A stretch of 7,641 nucleotides of DNA, taken from assembly GCA_017551845.1 (NCBI GenBank), contig JAFZKR010000098.1, forward strand, positions 1 to 7,641. Reading direction: 5' to 3'. Made by a program: the position numbers and the translations under genes. The notes under the pieces were generated by a model, which saw only the letters and a list, made by a program, of their open reading frames with translations, was not told where the DNA came from and ran no database searches. This DNA is from Bacteroidaceae bacterium. Lineage in GTDB: Bacteria; Bacteroidota; Bacteroidia; Bacteroidales; Bacteroidaceae. Of this stretch, positions 6,411-7,641 are shown in pieces; positions within the stretch are counted from its first letter, which is position 1; every line of letters starts with the position of its first letter.

Positions 6411-7641
6411 TCATTTAATACCCAGCAGTTTTTTGTAACGCGCCAGAATACGTTCACCAACTTTGTCCCAGGTTATGGAATCAACCTCCTTCTTACCCTC
6501 TACTTTAAGATATTCATACAAAGCCGGATTATTGCAAATAGAGTAAATTGCATCAGCCATAGCATGTATATCCCAATAATCCACCTTGATGCATTTTTCC
6601 AGAATCTCAGCACAACCGGACTGCTTGGATATTATGGTAGGAACCTCACACTGCATAGCCTCAAGAGGAGAAATGCCGAACGGCTCAGACACCGAAGGCA
6701 TTATATAGACATCACTAGCCTTAAGGCATTCGTACACCTGTTTGCCTTTCATGAATCCCGGAAAATGGAAACGGTCTGCAATGCCGCGGTCGGCCGCCAT
6801 AGTAATCATGGCGTTCATCATATCACCGCTGCCGGCCATGCAGAAACGGATATCATGCGTACGCTTAAGTACCAGCGCAGCGGCCTCAACAAAGTACTCT
6901 GGGCCTTTCTGCATGGTTATACGGCCCAGGAACGTTACCACCTTTTCATGCGGTTTCTTTTGCGGAACAATGTCCTGTATCTCCTGCGGTAGAGGCTCCA
7001 CTGCATTATGCATGGTTGAAACCTTACGCGGATCCTGATGGTACTTGTTGATGACAGTCTGACGCGTCAGTTCACTCACGCACATGATATGGTCGGCATA
7101 ATCCATGCCGTTCTTTTCAATTGCATAGACAGTAGGATTCACATTGCCACGGCTACGGTCAAAATCGGTAGCATGGACATGTATCACCAACGGTTTGCCG
7201 CTCACCTGCTTGGCATGTATGCCTGCGGGATATGTAAGCCAGTCATGAGAGTGGATAATATCAAACTGCTCAGTGCGTGCCACAACACCTGCCACAATTG
7301 AGTAGTTGTTTATCTCCTCATGAAGGTTATCCGGATATCGGCCTGAGAACTCTATGCAACCCAGATCATTGGTGTACAGATTGCTGAAATCAGAATAGAT
7401 GTGGTCACGGAAACGGTAGTAATCCTCCGAGTCCATCCACGGATACCTTGATTTCAGAATGCTGTTGTCAGGATTACGCCATACCACAGGCACCGTGTTC
7501 ATGCCCACAATCTTCATGAAACTCTGATCTTCATCGCCCCATGGTTTGGGCAGGCAGAACGTTATATCCACGTTCCCCTGATTTGCCAGTCCTCTTGTCA
7601 ATCCGAAACTGGCTGTTCCCAATCCTCCCAGAATATGGGGC
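6411..7641 (-). CDS. GT4 glycosyltransferase, glycogen synthase type (5' end outside window)
   Basis: This is a GT-B fold retaining glycosyltransferase of family 4, the type that in Bacteroidales glycogen loci is expected to elongate alpha-1,4-glucan from a nucleotide-glucose donor in the cytoplasm. The frame is open to the right edge. The first full codons read PHILGGLGTASFGLTRG, so about a dozen residues (family start like MKVLMFGWEFPP) are missing. The TTG at 7622 is the Leu of GGLG, not a start. Counting from the first full codon (409 residues visible): the GGLG loop at 5-8, HSHDWLTYPAG at 130-140, HVHATDFDRS at 154-163, the start of the second Rossmann domain FLGRITMQKG at 237-246 (Arg and Lys for donor phosphates), AGSGD at 269-273, and SEPFGISPLEAM at 318-329 with the EX7E pair E319/E327. 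All key motifs are present. It is upstream of, and co-transcribed with, the GH57 gene. Donor specificity (UDP- or ADP-glucose) cannot be read from sequence. Confidence 0.9.
   Translation of the reverse strand, partial: PHILGGLGTASFGLTRGLANQGNVDITFCLPKPWGDEDQSFMKIVGMNTVPVVWRNPDNSILKSRYPWMDSEDYYRFRDHIYSDFSNLYTNDLGCIEFSGRYPDNLHEEINNYSIVAGVVARTEQFDIIHSHDWLTYPAGIHAKQVSGKPLVIHVHATDFDRSRGNVNPTVYAIEKNGMDYADHIMCVSELTRQTVINKYHQDPRKVSTMHNAVEPLPQEIQDIVPQKKPHEKVVTFLGRITMQKGPEYFVEAAALVLKRTHDIRFCMAGSGDMMNAMITMAADRGIADRFHFPGFMKGKQVYECLKASDVYIMPSVSEPFGISPLEAMQCEVPTIISKQSGCAEILEKCIKVDYWDIHAMADAIYSICNNPALYEYLKVEGKKEVDSITWDKVGERILARYKKLLGIK

Noticed and set aside
6300..6992. 230-codon open frame on the plus strand across the GH57 5' end and the GT4 gene
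   Set aside because: Antisense to two well-supported genes, spans their intergenic gap, and resembles no known protein.
7620..7622. TTG as the start of the GT4 gene
   Set aside because: The frame continues upstream to the window edge and encodes PHILGG, part of the conserved GT4 N-terminal loop, so the true start is outside.

Overview
The window looks like a chromosomal segment from a member of the Bacteroidales (Bacteroides/Prevotella-type gut or oral bacterium). Evidence for this: a TAnnTTTG-type promoter box upstream of the gene at 2782, mostly weak Shine-Dalgarno sequences, a DUF4270 lipoprotein (a family typical of Bacteroidota), and protein sequences that read like Bacteroides orthologues throughout. 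Six genes are complete and one runs off the right edge. No mobile element, tRNA, rRNA or CRISPR array was seen.

Layout: (1) 11-1189, plus strand, is the beta subunit of a sodium-pumping decarboxylase (OadB/MmdB type). It is followed by a palindrome over its stop codon and by a strong 15-bp terminator. (2) 1190-1443 is a convergent intergenic stretch rich in hairpins, including a GC-rich patch bounded by a 7-bp direct repeat. (3) 1444-2618, minus strand, is panC then panD, translationally coupled through a TGATG overlap. They supply the last steps to pantothenate (coenzyme A precursor): beta-alanine from aspartate, and its condensation with pantoate. (4) 2619-2781 is a divergent promoter region. 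(5) 2782-5065, plus strand, is a short glycogen-synthase-like protein (GT5 N-terminal half only) followed by a DUF4270 lipoprotein. (6) 5073-7641, minus strand, is a GT4 glycogen-synthase-type glycosyltransferase (5' end outside the window) followed by a GH57 alpha-amylase-like protein. This pair converges on the DUF4270 gene with only 7 bases between the stop codons.

How the genes fit together: the right-hand four genes look like a glycogen/alpha-glucan locus of the Bacteroidales type. Of its three carbohydrate-enzyme homologues, only the GT4 protein keeps a full set of recognisable catalytic motifs. The GT5-like protein lacks its whole C-terminal nucleotide-binding domain and has lost the KxGGL-type loop. 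The GH57 protein appears to have Ser and Glu where the nucleophile Glu and acid/base Asp should be. The most interesting reading, which is inference, is that one active synthase works with two conserved but degenerate partner proteins that may bind glucan or regulate. The gene content is otherwise ordinary core metabolism, and I see no evidence for a wholly new system.
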